NCBI GenBank assembly: GCA_018806915.1
Contig: JAGKQI010000096.1
Location: 62,001 to 126,000, forward strand
Length of the DNA stretch: 64,000 nucleotides
Direction of reading: 5' to 3'
Source of the DNA: Phytophthora colocasiae
Taxonomy: Eukaryota > Oomycota > Peronosporomycetes > Peronosporales > Peronosporaceae
The position numbers and the translations under genes were made by a program. The notes below the pieces were generated by a model that was not told the DNA's origin, made no database searches, and worked only from the letters and a program-made list of their open reading frames with translations. Below are positions 1 to 10,520 of the stretch, piece by piece (the stretch's first letter is position 1; each line of letters begins with the position of its first letter).

Positions 1-22
1 TCACCCTCAAACAACTTGTCCG

Positions 23-1822
23 ATGGCTATCGAACGTCGAAAGACCTCTTTTTGGCTGGTTCTACTTGCTGTTTCCATCGCAATCGCGACGTCTTCAGCC
101 GAATCCGACGCCCCCAACTGGATCAGCCCCGTCAACGCGTCTGAGTCTGCTTGTTACCGCAAGACCTACCTGTCCACCAAGACTTGTGCCACCGGCTACG
201 AATCTGACCACGTTGCAACATGTTGGGCGCAGTGTCCGTTGAATTATCCTGTTGAATGTGGCATGGAGTGTATCCCGCAGAGCTCCGACTGTACTTCCGA
301 AGTACTTACCAAGGTGAAATCGGTGGCTACAGTAGCTCTTAATGCTGCTACGGCTGGAGTATTCGGCGAGTTGCTCAAGGCCAGTGAAGCCATCCAACTC
401 GGAGTCAAGTGCGGCCACAAGCTCTTCACTGCCACGAACTCTTTAGTCAGCTATGTCGAAGAACTGCAAGCGAACGAGACTCAAAGCCAACAGCTATTGA
501 GTCTAGTTAACCAGTCTGATCTTGTCGTTAACGAGCTGCCTGCCGCTGTCTGCACGTGCTTGGGTATCCCTATTAACACTGACAACCTGGAACTGAGAGC
601 CGAGATCGCTAAAGTCGTCACTCAAATCGTCACGACCGCAGTGGAAGATGGTACATCCCTGCTTAACCCCAGCAACTTCTTGGCATTTATCAAGGACCTC
701 GGAGTCGACGATTCGGTACAAAAGCTGGACCAGGACAGCCTAGATCAGCTACAAGATGTCCTCACCTCTGCAGCTACTTGCGGCACCAAGCTCCAAGCGA
801 TTATTACCAAGATCACGGACTTCATTGTTGGGATGAAAAGCGGAAACCCCAGTACTACCGTTAGCGCCATCCGTCAAGCTCTGAGTGTCTCGGAGCTCTT
901 TCTATCGGACATCCCTGCAGTTACCAACAACTGTGTACGAAACCTCACAGACGACGCCTTCAGTACTCGAGACAGTCTACGCACAGTCATGAGTACGATC
1001 TCTGACGGTCTTGTGGATGGAACAGTGGATGACGAAGGAGACGCCATCTCAACTGGAGATTATCTGGCGAAGGTGGCGGACATGGGACTCGACGTCATCG
1101 CCATGTTCGACCCTACAGGTATCGCTGACATGATGTCGACTTTCATCCAACCTATCTGTGGCCCCACGGCGTTCATGGGAGAGATCGACGATGGGTCTTT
1201 GGACGACGCACTAGCACTCACGACGGAAGGTTACGCCTTCAATGGGAGCTACGGTACGTGGAAACACGCAGGGGATGGCAGTGTGACCATCATTTTCGAG
1301 AGTCACGACACGAAAGACGTGACGGTGCACATTCACTCTGGAGGTGACACGGTGGCGAAGGTGGATGTGGACAGTGGTGAGACTGTGACGTGGAACTCGA
1401 CGGTGAAGGAGCTTCAGGACAAAACTCTGTATATGGATCGTTGGCGTGCAGGTCTTTTGGGGGTACCGGGATCTGGTGGAGGTTCACTGGTGATGTGGGT
1501 GCCGCATTCTTCGGAGGGAGGAAACATTGTGTTGCATGTAAAGATTCACGGAGATGACGGTGAGATTGGTAGTTCGAGTGGAAGTAGTGAAGACGTGGTG
1601 CAGCAGAACAACAGCGGAAGCGGTGACGTTGATGAAACAATTCAAGTTCCTACGGGGTCATTGGCTCAAAGCGAGACAGGTTCTGCGGGTGAAGACATCA
1701 CTTTCCCACCCACGATCGCAACACCTGCACCTACCACAGCTAAGGAGGGATTCGTGACTCCGGCACCGACAACTGATGAGGATCCGACGCAGCATAACAA
1801 TGACCCGTATTGCCAAGGATAG
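23..1822 (+). CDS. Secreted Cys-rich N-terminal, Thr/Ser-rich C-terminal protein
   Basis: 599 codons from the first ATG. The N-terminus has basic residues followed by a hydrophobic stretch (about residues 10–26) ending in an Ala/Ser-rich cleavage-like site, so it reads as a signal peptide. About residues 43–92 hold eight cysteines in a compact pattern, consistent with a small disulphide-bonded module. The middle (about 95–390) is largely helical in composition with scattered cysteines. About 400–510 looks like a beta-rich domain full of Gly, Thr and Val. The last 90 residues are Ser, Gly, Thr, Pro and acidic, with a repeated T/PAPTT motif, like an O-glycosylated wall or extracellular tail. 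No enzyme motif is recognised. An extracellular or wall-associated role is inferred only from the signal peptide and tail. No introns are needed. Only 22 bases of upstream sequence are in the window, so the promoter cannot be judged. Confidence 0.8.
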   Translation: MAIERRKTSFWLVLLAVSIAIATSSAESDAPNWISPVNASESACYRKTYLSTKTCATGYESDHVATCWAQCPLNYPVECGMECIPQSSDCTSEVLTKVKSVATVALNAATAGVFGELLKASEAIQLGVKCGHKLFTATNSLVSYVEELQANETQSQQLLSLVNQSDLVVNELPAAVCTCLGIPINTDNLELRAEIAKVVTQIVTTAVEDGTSLLNPSNFLAFIKDLGVDDSVQKLDQDSLDQLQDVLTSAATCGTKLQAIITKITDFIVGMKSGNPSTTVSAIRQALSVSELFLSDIPAVTNNCVRNLTDDAFSTRDSLRTVMSTISDGLVDGTVDDEGDAISTGDYLAKVADMGLDVIAMFDPTGIADMMSTFIQPICGPTAFMGEIDDGSLDDALALTTEGYAFNGSYGTWKHAGDGSVTIIFESHDTKDVTVHIHSGGDTVAKVDVDSGETVTWNSTVKELQDKTLYMDRWRAGLLGVPGSGGGSLVMWVPHSSEGGNIVLHVKIHGDDGEIGSSSGSSEDVVQQNNSGSGDVDETIQVPTGSLAQSETGSAGEDITFPPTIATPAPTTAKEGFVTPAPTTDEDPTQHNNDPYCQG

Positions 1823-1902
1823 GTCATTATAAACTCTGAGAATATAGCTTAGCTTTGACACCCGCGTAGTTGACGTCTGCCGTAGAATTCGCCGTGCACT
1901 AC

Positions 1903-1950
1903 AGTGAGTGACATATATTAATGTAGATCCGTATTAATATGTCGCTCACT
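1903..1950. repeat. Long imperfect stem-loop downstream of the secreted-protein gene
   Basis: AGTGAGTGACATATATTAAT and ATTAATATGTCGCTCACT are near-perfect inverted copies separated by a loop of about 10 bases. The stem is about 18 bp with one mismatch and a 2-base bulge. It lies 80 bp after the stop codon of the preceding gene. It could be a 3'-UTR or transcript-end hairpin or a tiny MITE remnant; the sequence alone does not decide. Confidence 0.6.
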
Positions 1951-2339
1951 ATGCAGAAAATTGCAGCGCCATATGGTACAGGTATAGAAAATGATTTGCT
2001 ACAGATATTGACGAGGTGCTACCTGCCCTGTACGACACACACGACCAGGATATGCGCGTGAGGAAACAGCTTTCATCACGCGCGGGAGTACCGTGAGCGA
2101 CAGGCGCGTTGGATGAGCCCTCTGATTGGCCAAGCGAAATATAGCTTCAACTGGATGTCATATTTAATATAAACTTCTTGAATACTCTTAACTAACAAAT
2201 GCATGTATAATATGATATGCTAATCACATTCAATTTCGATATCAAATTTCAATCCTGTCACCTTTATCAATGAATATCATGTTCTATCTAATAGCGTACC
2301 TACGTCTATCACCTTTCCAACGTCAAACAGATCCAAAAA
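1951..2339. other. Intergenic, upstream of C2–DysF gene
   Basis: No supported gene. The sequence becomes AT-rich towards the start at 2340, as expected for a promoter and 5' leader. No confident initiator/FPR match was found. Confidence 0.5.
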
Positions 2340-3086
2340 ATGCCGCAGCTCATCGTAACTCTCCTGCGTGCCAGCAACCTGCCCGTGGCCGACACCTTCA
2401 TCCAGGGCAGTGCAAGCGACCCATTCGTTACCTTCCAGTTAGGAGACGAGTATGTTCGTTCCTCTTGCATCACCGAAGCGCTGGATCCTGTGTGGCAGCC
2501 GGCCGAGACGTTCGAGTTTGAGATCCCTCACACGTCGCCCAATGGTGAACGTCAACTGATGATTCAAGTGGTGGACAACGATCGCTTCAAGATGGACGAT
2601 CTGCTGGGGGAGCTCAGTCTTCCACTGTCCACCTTTGAACGACGCCCCAATGAAGCTGTTGTGGAGACGTACGAGTTGTCCGTCCCTGAAACTTTAAAGT
2701 CGGCAGCCAAAAAACCGGACAAGAAGACGACGATCCAGTTGGACATTTGCTTCGCTGAAGAGACAGATGGACAGAAGACGCTGTGTATCTGGGAGAATGA
2801 GGACTATGTGGACGGGAAGTGGACACCTTCGCACAACAACGAGCGTCGTCATTGGAGCACGTTCGACGTCCAAACGTCTTCCGACAACTTTGATCAAGTG
2901 GCTCCGGAAGTTCCAGAAGGGCTGGAAGGAGCTGGTTGGGCCTATTCCACCAAAAAGGGAGATGATCATGGCTGGGTGTATGCTAGCACCTACACTGGTC
3001 CTTGGTCGTCCTCGTCTTTCCCAACGAGTTACGCTCGTCGTCGCCTGTGGCAGAACAACTGCCGCCCCGCAGTGGCTTGTGAATAA
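2340..3086 (+). CDS. C2-domain protein with C-terminal DysF (peroxin/dysferlin) repeats
   Basis: 248 residues, single exon, ATG at 2340. Residues 1–125 form a C2 domain: the start MPQLIVTLLRASNLPVAD, the SDPFVTFQLGD segment and a DNDRFKMDDLLGE loop supply the acidic Ca2+-binding loop positions. From about residue 148, WENEDYVDGKWTP and later HWS match the N-terminal DysF motif. Around 200–235, GWAYSTKK, GWVYAS and an ARRRLW end match the C-terminal DysF motif. In known proteins C2 domains bind phospholipids, often with Ca2+, and DysF motifs occur in ferlins and in fungal peroxisomal peroxins (Pex23/Pex30 class). A membrane-binding adaptor role is therefore inferred. There is no transmembrane segment, so it is probably a peripheral membrane or cytosolic protein. 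It is far shorter than animal ferlins. Confidence 0.85.
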   Translation: MPQLIVTLLRASNLPVADTFIQGSASDPFVTFQLGDEYVRSSCITEALDPVWQPAETFEFEIPHTSPNGERQLMIQVVDNDRFKMDDLLGELSLPLSTFERRPNEAVVETYELSVPETLKSAAKKPDKKTTIQLDICFAEETDGQKTLCIWENEDYVDGKWTPSHNNERRHWSTFDVQTSSDNFDQVAPEVPEGLEGAGWAYSTKKGDDHGWVYASTYTGPWSSSSFPTSYARRRLWQNNCRPAVACE

Positions 3087-3207
3087 AGGAACGGAAGTTG
3101 ATGCTGGAATCATGGTGAAGATTGCATGTTTTCGGGAAAAACGTGTTCGTACTTGACAAGATTCATTTAAAAAAAATTGCTAAAACAGATATCTCATCAT
3201 GACTTGA

Positions 3208-3753
3208 TCACTGCAAGTCGTATTGTGGCTGGTCAGCCGCTCCAACGTGGTGCATCTTCATCATCGTCTGTAGTCGGTTGAGTTCATTAAAAGGGAATGT
3301 CTCCATCGCGTGCTTGTACATATTGTTAAAGCGGCGATTGAGGAACATCTTCTCAGCAAGAGGAAGGTTCCTGTTCTCCGGCGACGAGCTGTCGTGTTCC
3401 TTGAGAACATCCAGGAAAAACGCCAACTTTTTATCCACATTCATCTTCGATCCGCGTCCTGGTGGTTCGCTCACACCGTGTTTATTGTACACGTCCAGAG
3501 CTCGACGGTTGAGACGGATTGCAGCGTCCGGGTCAACCATACAGGGCACACCGCTAAGTTCAATCCCTGTTCGCTTGGCAGTGTTCCGAGCCTCCACTAC
3601 CTTGTTACAGTCTGCCTTGTGCTTGCCCCACGCAGCTTTCATACACTCTTCACCACACACAGCGAACGCTCTGCATCGACTGCAGCGCTTATGACAAGGT
3701 TTACGGCAATGCTCACATCGCGCGATACTCTTTGGTGCGTCTCCAGCTACCAT
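3208..3753 (-). CDS. MYND-type zinc-finger protein
   Basis: About 181 residues from the first in-frame ATG at 3753. An upstream TTG-initiated extension to 3813 is open but has no ATG. Near the N-terminus the pattern CEHC-x3-C-x3-CSRC, then AVCGEEC and HKADC, supplies the paired Cys/His ligands of a MYND finger, which in other proteins mediates protein–protein contacts in transcriptional or signalling complexes. The remaining 120 residues are basic and helical, without a SET or other catalytic domain, so this is not a SMYD methyltransferase. It is convergent with the C2–DysF gene upstream and is followed on the same strand by the glycosyltransferase at 3916. Confidence 0.75.
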   Translation of the reverse strand: MVAGDAPKSIARCEHCRKPCHKRCSRCRAFAVCGEECMKAAWGKHKADCNKVVEARNTAKRTGIELSGVPCMVDPDAAIRLNRRALDVYNKHGVSEPPGRGSKMNVDKKLAFFLDVLKEHDSSSPENRNLPLAEKMFLNRRFNNMYKHAMETFPFNELNRLQTMMKMHHVGAADQPQYDLQ

Positions 3754-3915
3754 CGTCTTGCTCTTCTTTCTCGTTCCAGTTGTCTTGGCTCCCCAAATGG
3801 CGAATGAAGTCAAGGTGGAAAAGTCTGTACATTGAACATCACTCTACATTCTTAGTTCCTGTCCCAATCCATCGATAGAAAACGACAAGGTTCAACCGGG
3901 ACAAGGCACCACGAT

Positions 3916-5313
3916 CTACTGTATCCGTCCAGGACAATCCTCCAACGCCTCGTAGGCTTTTGTTTCTGCTGCAAAGTAATGGAACCGACGTCGAAGCAAC
4001 CGACTGAAGAAGTACCGGGGAAGTGGAACAGATCCCAAATTGTCCATACACTCAAAAGACTTGGAAGTCGCAAGATCAAAGTCATCATGGCGGTACCGAG
4101 GAGTCAAGTGCGTCGGGTTTAAGTTAAACATTCGCGAGCGTTTGCCCTTCACGGTCTTCTCCACTCCAGACGGGAACGGCTCCAGTAGCGCTTTTCCATT
4201 GACGTACAGCAGCTCCGACGTGTCTGTTTCGTTCTCCGTCGGTAAAAAGTGAGCCATACTGCCGCACATGGTGTTTGGATGTGAAAGATCATTATTCGGC
4301 ACGGATTCGAGCAAACTCAAGCCCCAAGGCGAGAAGAAATAGTCCTGATGCGCCAATTCATACGCGAGCCAAAATGACTCTTTATCTCCCCATGAAAACT
4401 GCAGCTGGAACCGCGTGCTGAAAATCAGCTCCTTTAAGACTTCCATCGCCTTGCCTGCTCTCGTTTTATCCACTAACACCATAGATGAATCCATCTCGTG
4501 TCCAGTGTCTCCTCTCCACGAAAAAGTCTGCTTTAACTGTTTCGACGGATTTTTCCCTGTTAAGCCCATCTTCTTATACGGGAAGGAGTCAACTAAATAC
4601 CTAATATACGGCTTGCCGTCATCCGTCTTCTTGTTCAGGAACCTGTTCATCTTCGCGATCCGATCCCGGAAGAATGTCGTGCCAGTACGTTGATATCCAG
4701 ACATGTGCCTCAGCACTGCAGGGTCCCTTAGCATCACTGCGTCTCCATCCACTAAAATCACTTCTTTCAGCTTGGTATGGTACAATGCCAATGGTTTAAT
4801 CCAATAATTCTGGAACTTCTGGGCCGTCTTCTTGTCTCCTAAAAAGAGATTCTCCGGTCCCTTCTTGGCTAAAATCTCCGTGCAAACATCCACGATCTCC
4901 ACTCTCGAGTCGTTCCTCGTAAGCAACGCCCTATTCTCGTCAGATATTTCATCTGGAAAACAGTGATACACTTGGATAATCTCCGTGTTGCCAAGACACC
5001 GTAGTTCTCGAATCAATGACACACCCATAGCTACAATCCCATTGTGTAGACACAAGATAATCCCCCGTTGATAGTCATCTTCACTGGAAGCAATGGCTGT
5101 GTCGTTGCCTTGACGTAATTGGTGTAAACTCTGCGGGAGATGCCACGTCGACGGTGAAGTGCGCAGCAAATTGGTTTTCACCTGAATCGCTTTTTGCTGG
5201 AAAGACTCGAGCGAGAAGGTGCTCGCGTAGGACGACAACAGGCCCAACGCGAAGCAGCACACGCAGGCCAAGAGCCACCCGAGTGTGTTGCGTGTTCCAT
5301 GGCGAGGCGACAT
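3916..5313 (-). CDS. GT71-like (MNN1-type) type II membrane glycosyltransferase, divergent copy
   Basis: 465 residues, ATG at 5311–5313, no introns. Residues about 12–30 form one hydrophobic membrane anchor after a short basic N-terminus, giving a type II Golgi topology. The lumenal part holds the blocks shared with the four copies at 18–26 kb: [25 protein letters not shown], an [14 protein letters not shown] segment, the donor-site block [47 protein letters not shown], and a C-terminal LLRRRFHYF. This layout matches the fungal MNN1/Mnt alpha-1,3-mannosyltransferase family, in which a DxD coordinates Mn2+ and nucleotide sugar. The DxD here is D-G-D-A, whereas the other four copies have D-[IV]-D-D. 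The acceptor is unknown; N- or O-glycan or wall mannan extension is inferred. It lies apart from the main cluster and on the opposite strand. Confidence 0.82.
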   Translation of the reverse strand: MSPRHGTRNTLGWLLACVCCFALGLLSSYASTFSLESFQQKAIQVKTNLLRTSPSTWHLPQSLHQLRQGNDTAIASSEDDYQRGIILCLHNGIVAMGVSLIRELRCLGNTEIIQVYHCFPDEISDENRALLTRNDSRVEIVDVCTEILAKKGPENLFLGDKKTAQKFQNYWIKPLALYHTKLKEVILVDGDAVMLRDPAVLRHMSGYQRTGTTFFRDRIAKMNRFLNKKTDDGKPYIRYLVDSFPYKKMGLTGKNPSKQLKQTFSWRGDTGHEMDSSMVLVDKTRAGKAMEVLKELIFSTRFQLQFSWGDKESFWLAYELAHQDYFFSPWGLSLLESVPNNDLSHPNTMCGSMAHFLPTENETDTSELLYVNGKALLEPFPSGVEKTVKGKRSRMFNLNPTHLTPRYRHDDFDLATSKSFECMDNLGSVPLPRYFFSRLLRRRFHYFAAETKAYEALEDCPGRIQ

Positions 5314-6406
5314 ATTGTAGCTATTGACTGACGTACGCGGAATGGAAAGTGACGGCCATACATAGTGTTTTTAGCCAGATGATCTCGAGGATTGAGTGTC
5401 CAGTCGCGAAGGCTCTGTAGCCATCCATGGGATAGGGCAAGGGTTAGTAAATACTGAAGTCAAGAGAAGGGGTTCGATTAATTGCGGATGGTGTGCGACA
5501 CACCACGACTTTTTGACTCATGGGATCGGCTACTGATGTGGAGAGAGCGAGAAAGACATCAATTGGACGAAATTTGGACACGACACAAAGTTCAGATTCG
5601 GATCACCAGTATTGCTTGCTTGACTGTTATGTCGTCTCAGACGTGAGGTCTGACAATTTGCCACTGCTGAAGAGATTCGGAAGGAAATGTTTGTTCGAGA
5701 TGATGTCTTGTGTAGGATATTACATGTCGGATCCTTTTCGCAGCGATTGCTTGTGATTTGCCTGGGCGCCTTCGTTGATGCCGCAAACTTCTCGCTGCAC
5801 GTGATGATGTTGAAGTCAAGCAGACAAGGCGTGATCCATTCCTGACCCCATCCGATCAACGTGTTCTTGGCACCTTTACCACAATGATATCGCTGGGTGC
5901 GCTGCCTTCAAGTTCCCGTTCGAGTTGCCTTTGCCGTTCAGATCCACAGGAATCTCACTATCACGAGGTGTTGACGACGTCAACTTAGGCACGTTGCCGT
6001 TGTCACTTCTCCGAATATTCACGAGGAGAACGTGGGAATGTCAGAAAGCAGAATTGCGGGCGTCATTCTCTAGCGATGCAGGTGGTTTTCATCTGTATAC
6101 TTGCTCAACATCAAGGCTTTGTATCGCTCCAGCGTACTGCGTAAACCTTGATCTTCTTGGAACAGCCATCAGTTGTGATTCACCACGACGTGGTGAAGCA
6201 AGCTTGACCCTAAAATAGGAGCTCATGCAAAGAAGTTCTTGAACCTTTTTGCGAGAGAACAACACGTGCTTCACTATGAACCGACATCGGCCTCTGTCTT
6301 GAAGACTCGTGCGGAATCGACACTTGACTTGAAAAACTATTTTTAAAAAAAGTAAAATTTAAAAATCATTTTAAAAAAACGTTTTTTGCCATATCAACTT
6401 TTGACA
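5314..6406. other. Intergenic, divergent promoter region
   Basis: About 1.1 kb between the divergently transcribed GT71-like gene and the mTERF gene. Short ORFs exist on both strands but none has coding character or recognisable motifs. The last 100 bp are strongly A/T-rich with A and T runs (about 6340–6390), probably the mTERF promoter and 5' leader. Confidence 0.5.
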
Positions 6407-7593
6407 ATGCTGCGGCTTGCAGTGCACCAGGTCCAGCGCAACTCCACGCCGGCGTTGTCCCTCGCAAGAGCCTTTGCATCCGCTCCAGTGAAGCCCGTGG
6501 ACGATGTTGTGGCTGTACGCAGGAAGCAGTCGGCGTACTACGTGCGGATCTCGCGAAAGTACCCGTCCCGACTGTCCATGGAAGCTGTGGACCGAACTGC
6601 TCGCTATTTAACAGACCGAGGACTGAGCCAGACGCAGGCGTTGCGAGCTATTTCTTCCCATGTTATGGTACTGTTCAGTAGCGGTTTAAACAATTATTAT
6701 GCAAAAGAACTAACAAAAAAAATTGTGATAGTTGACCACCTACACTCCAAGTATGATGGACAGCAAGATAGAATGGTTGAAAGAGTTAGGTCTCAGTCAC
6801 GACAAAGTGAAGCGAGTTATGGTGCACCATCCCAACATTCTTGGATATTCTTTTGAGAGACTTGACGCACGTGTCGAATGGTTTATTTCCCAAGGAGTAC
6901 CAGCAGAAAAGGCGAGGAAAAAATTGTAGGTGTAAAACTTGATACTTGGACTAACTGACGTGCTGCTTGTAGATGAGTTACGTGTTCAGCGTTTTCCCGG
7001 CAGCTATTTCGTTTGCCAACAGTACTTTGAACCTGAAAGTCGACTTTCTCAAAGAGAATGGACTGGACGATAACCAAATTGGACGAATATTGGTGAAGAG
7101 CCCGCAAGTACTCAGCTATAGCATCAACAAGGTGCAGACGAACTTGACTTTCTTGGAGGAGCTTGGTGTCCCTGTAGAAAAACTCCCAGGCCTCATTACT
7201 ACGGTGCCCGAGTGCATTGGGTTGAAGACGGATCGAATCCAGGAAACGGTAGACGTGGTGGATGAAATGTTTGGTAAGGGGGCAGGAGCTGAGGCCCTGG
7301 TCACGCACCAACGTCTCGTCATGTGCAACATCAGTAGCATACGCCGATCTCACGACTATCTACTTTCAGTCGGTATCTCCAAGGAAGCCCTGGAAAGGAA
7401 CCTGAGGTTTTTGACGCGCAGCGTTAGTCGTATCCTCCGCCCGCGTGTCAAGTTCCTCAAGTCGAAGGGTGTGTTCGTAGTCGGGGATATTTCATGGATC
7501 ATGATGGCAGAAGGCCGATTCATTCAAAAGTATCCCGACTACTCAGCCTATTTGACGAAGTACAAAAGGAAGATCAAGGAGAAGCGAAGTTAA
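6407..7593 (+). CDS. mTERF-family mitochondrial protein, three exons
   Basis: Start ATG 6407; exon 1 is 6407–6667. The first intron, 6668–6731, runs GTACTG…GATAG with a CTAAC motif. Exon 2 is 6732–6925. A second intron follows from 6926 (GTAGGT) to 6972 or 6977; the later acceptor keeps the frame without forming a stop. Exon 3 runs to 7593. The protein is about 355 residues. The first 30 residues are basic and Ser/Ala-rich, like a mitochondrial targeting peptide. The rest is a run of about 30-residue mTERF repeats, seen as repeated I/V-x-x-x-P-x-I/V-L-x-Y-S and K-V-x-F-L-K/E-x-x-G blocks. In known systems mTERF proteins bind mitochondrial nucleic acid and affect transcription termination, replication or ribosome assembly. 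Which of these applies here cannot be seen. Confidence 0.82.
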
Positions 7594-7712
7594 TTTACTC
7601 TTCAGGTGCAGACACAAGCCAAACATTACAAGAGAAATGGACTCATCTTGGATACGCAACATCAATCGACTTCGTTGACAAACATTGGAGTGTGCCTCCC
7701 CATTGACACAAT

Positions 7713-9236
7713 CTACTTTCCAAATTGTTCGAATTGGCTTTGGAAGTTGACGTTCTCATTCCGAGTCAATGGACTCTTCGTGGTTGCAGAGATTGTTGTT
7801 GCAGATGAATCCGTCGTAGTATACGTGTTGGTTGTCGACCCACTCGACGTTGTCGGGGTCGAACTATCAGACTCAGTAGAAGCAGACGGCAAACTAGTCG
7901 CCGTTGATCCACTCGAGGTCGTCGATGAAACAGCAGGTGAGACCGCCGTACTGCTCGCCGTCGATCCGCTCGAGGTTGTCGAAGTGGTCGTGGTTGTCGA
8001 ACTGGTCGTGGTTGTCGAGGAACTCGAGCCGTCGATAGCATCCAGATCGCCAACGCCGAAGTTCGAGCTCGACAGAGCAAGTGTCAAGGCTGCAGACGGC
8101 TCGTACACCTCCGCCACCGTCGCGGCCGTCGTCACGGCAGACTCCTCGTTCTGGCCCGTCAGGTCGGCATCACTGTTCACCACTGTATTCACGACGCAGT
8201 CGCGACCCAGAGCCGACTCACAGTACGACTGCGTGTCGCTGGACGGCACCATGATAGCTCCGGTGGCGTCGTCGTCCAGTAGAATGGGCTCCGTGCACGT
8301 GTCCATGTAGTTTCCTTCCGCCACCGTGTAGGACTCGTCAATGGGGTCGAAGTTGTGGCCCGAGTTGTTGTAGAAGTAGTTGTTGGCGGCGTGGAGGATG
8401 GTATTGCCGCCGACCTTGGGCGAGCGACCGGATGTCTGGTGGATGTAGTTGTTCACGAGACTCACCTGGGTCTCCGTGCCGTAGAAGAGCATGGTCCAGT
8501 AGTGGCGGTTGTCGCATGACGCCGAGTACTCGGTGTATCCGTCGAAGTCGCAGTTGCTGATGGTCATGCTCTTGACGCTGGCCGTGTTGGTGGCAATCAT
8601 CTGGCGGCCGATGCTCGAGATCTTGACGTGGTCGAACCAGACATTTTCCAACGCGGTCTCGCCTCCATCGGCTCCCTGGATGTAGATGGCGTCTCCACCC
8701 CAGATGAGGTGTGGGTTGAGGTTCGTGATGTGGATGTTCTGGACGATGACGTTGCTGCCGAGGATCCACAGACCCTTTCCGATGATCACACCGGACGTAC
8801 CGACGCCGCGGATGGTCTTGTTCCCCTGCACTTGCAACGGATTCGGGCCAGCGTTGTCGTACGTGATTTCGACTGAGATGCCGTCGGTGCAACCGCCCGT
8901 GCCGGACATGCCACCGCTTTGGAGAATCACATCTTGACCCTTGCAGCCATTGTTCTTGGCGATACACTCCTGGTTGGACAGCGGGCGGCAACCGTCCTCT
9001 GTAGTGGAACCTTCGGATCCACGGTAGTCGAACTCCTGCTGGAGAATGATCACGCGCGTCTCGTCGTCTGACAGGTAGGAGGTGGGCTCGTCGATGGTGG
9101 TCGGGTAGACTGGGTCGGTGTCACCTCCGCCGGTGGCACCGGAGGCGAGTCCGGGTGCGGTTCCGGTGTTGATGGCGGCAGTGTATTGAATGGTGAGCGC
9201 GAACGCGGCGATGAATCCGTATCGGAAGACCTTCAT
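7713..9236 (-). CDS. Secreted pectin lyase, PL1 family (copy 1)
   Basis: 507 residues from the ATG at 9234–9236. An open extension further upstream is ignored because this start has a signal peptide and matches copy 2. Residues 1–20 are a signal peptide. About 30–370 is a right-handed beta-helix polysaccharide lyase domain with [33 protein letters not shown], the catalytic-arginine block [10 protein letters not shown] and a following NNSGHNFDP block, as in fungal pectin lyases, which split methylated pectin by beta-elimination. From about 405 the tail is Thr/Ser-rich (TTTT/SGST repeats), probably O-glycosylated and wall-anchoring or spacer-like. It differs from copy 2 at only a few residues in the catalytic domain (P/L, A/V, E/K, L/S), but the tail ends are unrelated. 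It is convergent with the mTERF gene, 119 bp away. Confidence 0.9.
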   Translation of the reverse strand: MKVFRYGFIAAFALTIQYTAAINTGTAPGLASGATGGGDTDPVYPTTIDEPTSYLSDDETRVIILQQEFDYRGSEGSTTEDGCRPLSNQECIAKNNGCKGQDVILQSGGMSGTGGCTDGISVEITYDNAGPNPLQVQGNKTIRGVGTSGVIIGKGLWILGSNVIVQNIHITNLNPHLIWGGDAIYIQGADGGETALENVWFDHVKISSIGRQMIATNTASVKSMTISNCDFDGYTEYSASCDNRHYWTMLFYGTETQVSLVNNYIHQTSGRSPKVGGNTILHAANNYFYNNSGHNFDPIDESYTVAEGNYMDTCTEPILLDDDATGAIMVPSSDTQSYCESALGRDCVVNTVVNSDADLTGQNEESAVTTAATVAEVYEPSAALTLALSSSNFGVGDLDAIDGSSSSTTTTSSTTTTTSTTSSGSTASSTAVSPAVSSTTSSGSTATSLPSASTESDSSTPTTSSGSTTNTYTTTDSSATTISATTKSPLTRNENVNFQSQFEQFGK

Positions 9237-9279
9237 ACTGCACGGAAATGTCTGTTGTTTGTGAAGGTGAGAGTGAAAT
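7904..9279. repeat. Left arm of pectin-lyase inverted duplication
   Basis: About 1.38 kb matching 10521–11880 in inverted orientation at visibly over 98% identity. It runs from about 43 bp upstream of the ATG (starting at an ATTTCACTC sequence) to the Ser/Thr tail, where similarity stops at the GGATCAAC sequence. The main internal difference is a longer Thr repeat in this arm. The arms are separated by about 1.24 kb. Confidence 0.85.
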
Positions 9280-10520
9280 AGGAACTGAAGTGCGGTCTGG
9301 TGAAAGCTTATTTTTTTCAACAGGCTACGACCGTGTAGATTGTGATGCGCATGAGCTCGATGCTTACTATCAACGCAATAGTTCATTTTTTTGCTTAAAA
9401 ACCAGGAGGGATACAGGATGAAAGTACTTGGATGGCGAGGAGGGATTATTGGTGTACATTTACGAACCATTGGATTCGTCAATGATGCAACACGATAGGG
9501 AACCTGACACATTTGCAACTTGTTGTCACAACTGCTACAAAATCTGCAGACGTAAAATACGTAGTAATACGTAGAGTGCTCTGACGATCAACAGCAGGTA
9601 AGCCTAAAAAAATCTATGAAAGAATGCCGAGGTTAATCCCTGTAGAATCCGTGCATCGCAGTGCAACTAGTGCATTTCGAGTTATACTTCGAAGTACATG
9701 TAGTTACTACATGTATGTAGTATTAGAGAACGACAAAAACACAATTTTAAGTGTACAAACTTATTTCTTTGGCAAAACTTCAGTCGAAGACAAACCATGA
9801 ACAACTCTGCAAAAGCAAACCAGATCCAAGGTCAACATACTCCAAGAAGTTCATTCTTTTCACTTGAAATTTTGTTTCACGAGAAGATATGTACTTCGAA
9901 GTAAGAATATGTTGTGGTGGTGTGACATCATTTTTGGTATCATAGACAAACACTTGATCTATACGACAACGAACGCTCTTCGTTTTGTTTATTTGAAAAG
10001 TATACTTTCCCACCCCACCCATGAGCGACACACTCCCAACAGCATCACATAAACGACATTACTTCTGGAATTGGGACTGTAGTAATAAAAACATGTTTTC
10101 CACGCCTGCTGTTGATCGGTAAGGCACTTTAGTATCTACCAGATCGTAGGAGAATTCGTCACCAAGCTCGCGGCGTTAGAATGAGTCAGAGGCACCCACC
10201 TGCTTATTGGGCAATGTCAAATTGTCAATATGGAGAGCAAACAAGTGGTCTTGGGATTACTGAAGACACCGTCGACTGGTCGAAAGGTAGACCTTCTCAC
10301 CAACTATCTCGTTCATGACTCCAGGACCTGGACCAGGTGTGTTCATCCGATATCCCTCCTGCTTTGTAGGCGGTTTCCAGAGCTTAATGCATCCGAATCA
10401 ACCACGTGCATGAGATATCTATCTAACAGTTGAACATGTAAGAGTTCATCGCCACAACAAGTAGACCACAATACACAAAACCTCCTCACCATAGTCTTTA
10501 CAGCGACAGAATCACTCTGC
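9280..10520. other. Spacer between divergent pectin lyase genes, with palindromes
   Basis: No supported coding gene; short ORFs on both strands lack coding character. The region should hold both promoters. It contains two copies of the perfect 12-base palindrome TACTTCGAAGTA (9685–9696 and 9892–9903). One of these overlaps by one base a 9-bp-arm palindrome ACATGTAGT-T-ACTACATGT (9696–9714). Such symmetric sites could bind dimeric regulators, but no factor is implied by the sequence. The sequence outside the arms is not itself inverted. Confidence 0.6.

Noticed and set aside
5520..5860. Short ORFs on both strands in the 5.3–6.4 kb gap
   Set aside because: No motifs, overlapping on opposite strands and no suitable start or splice context.
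8338..8991. Long Arg/His-rich minus-strand ORF in the pectin lyase gene, repeated in the second copy at 10809–11462
   Set aside because: It is a frame shadow of the PL1 coding sequence. The same shadow appears in both copies because they are near identical, and the composition (Arg, His, Pro) is not protein-like.
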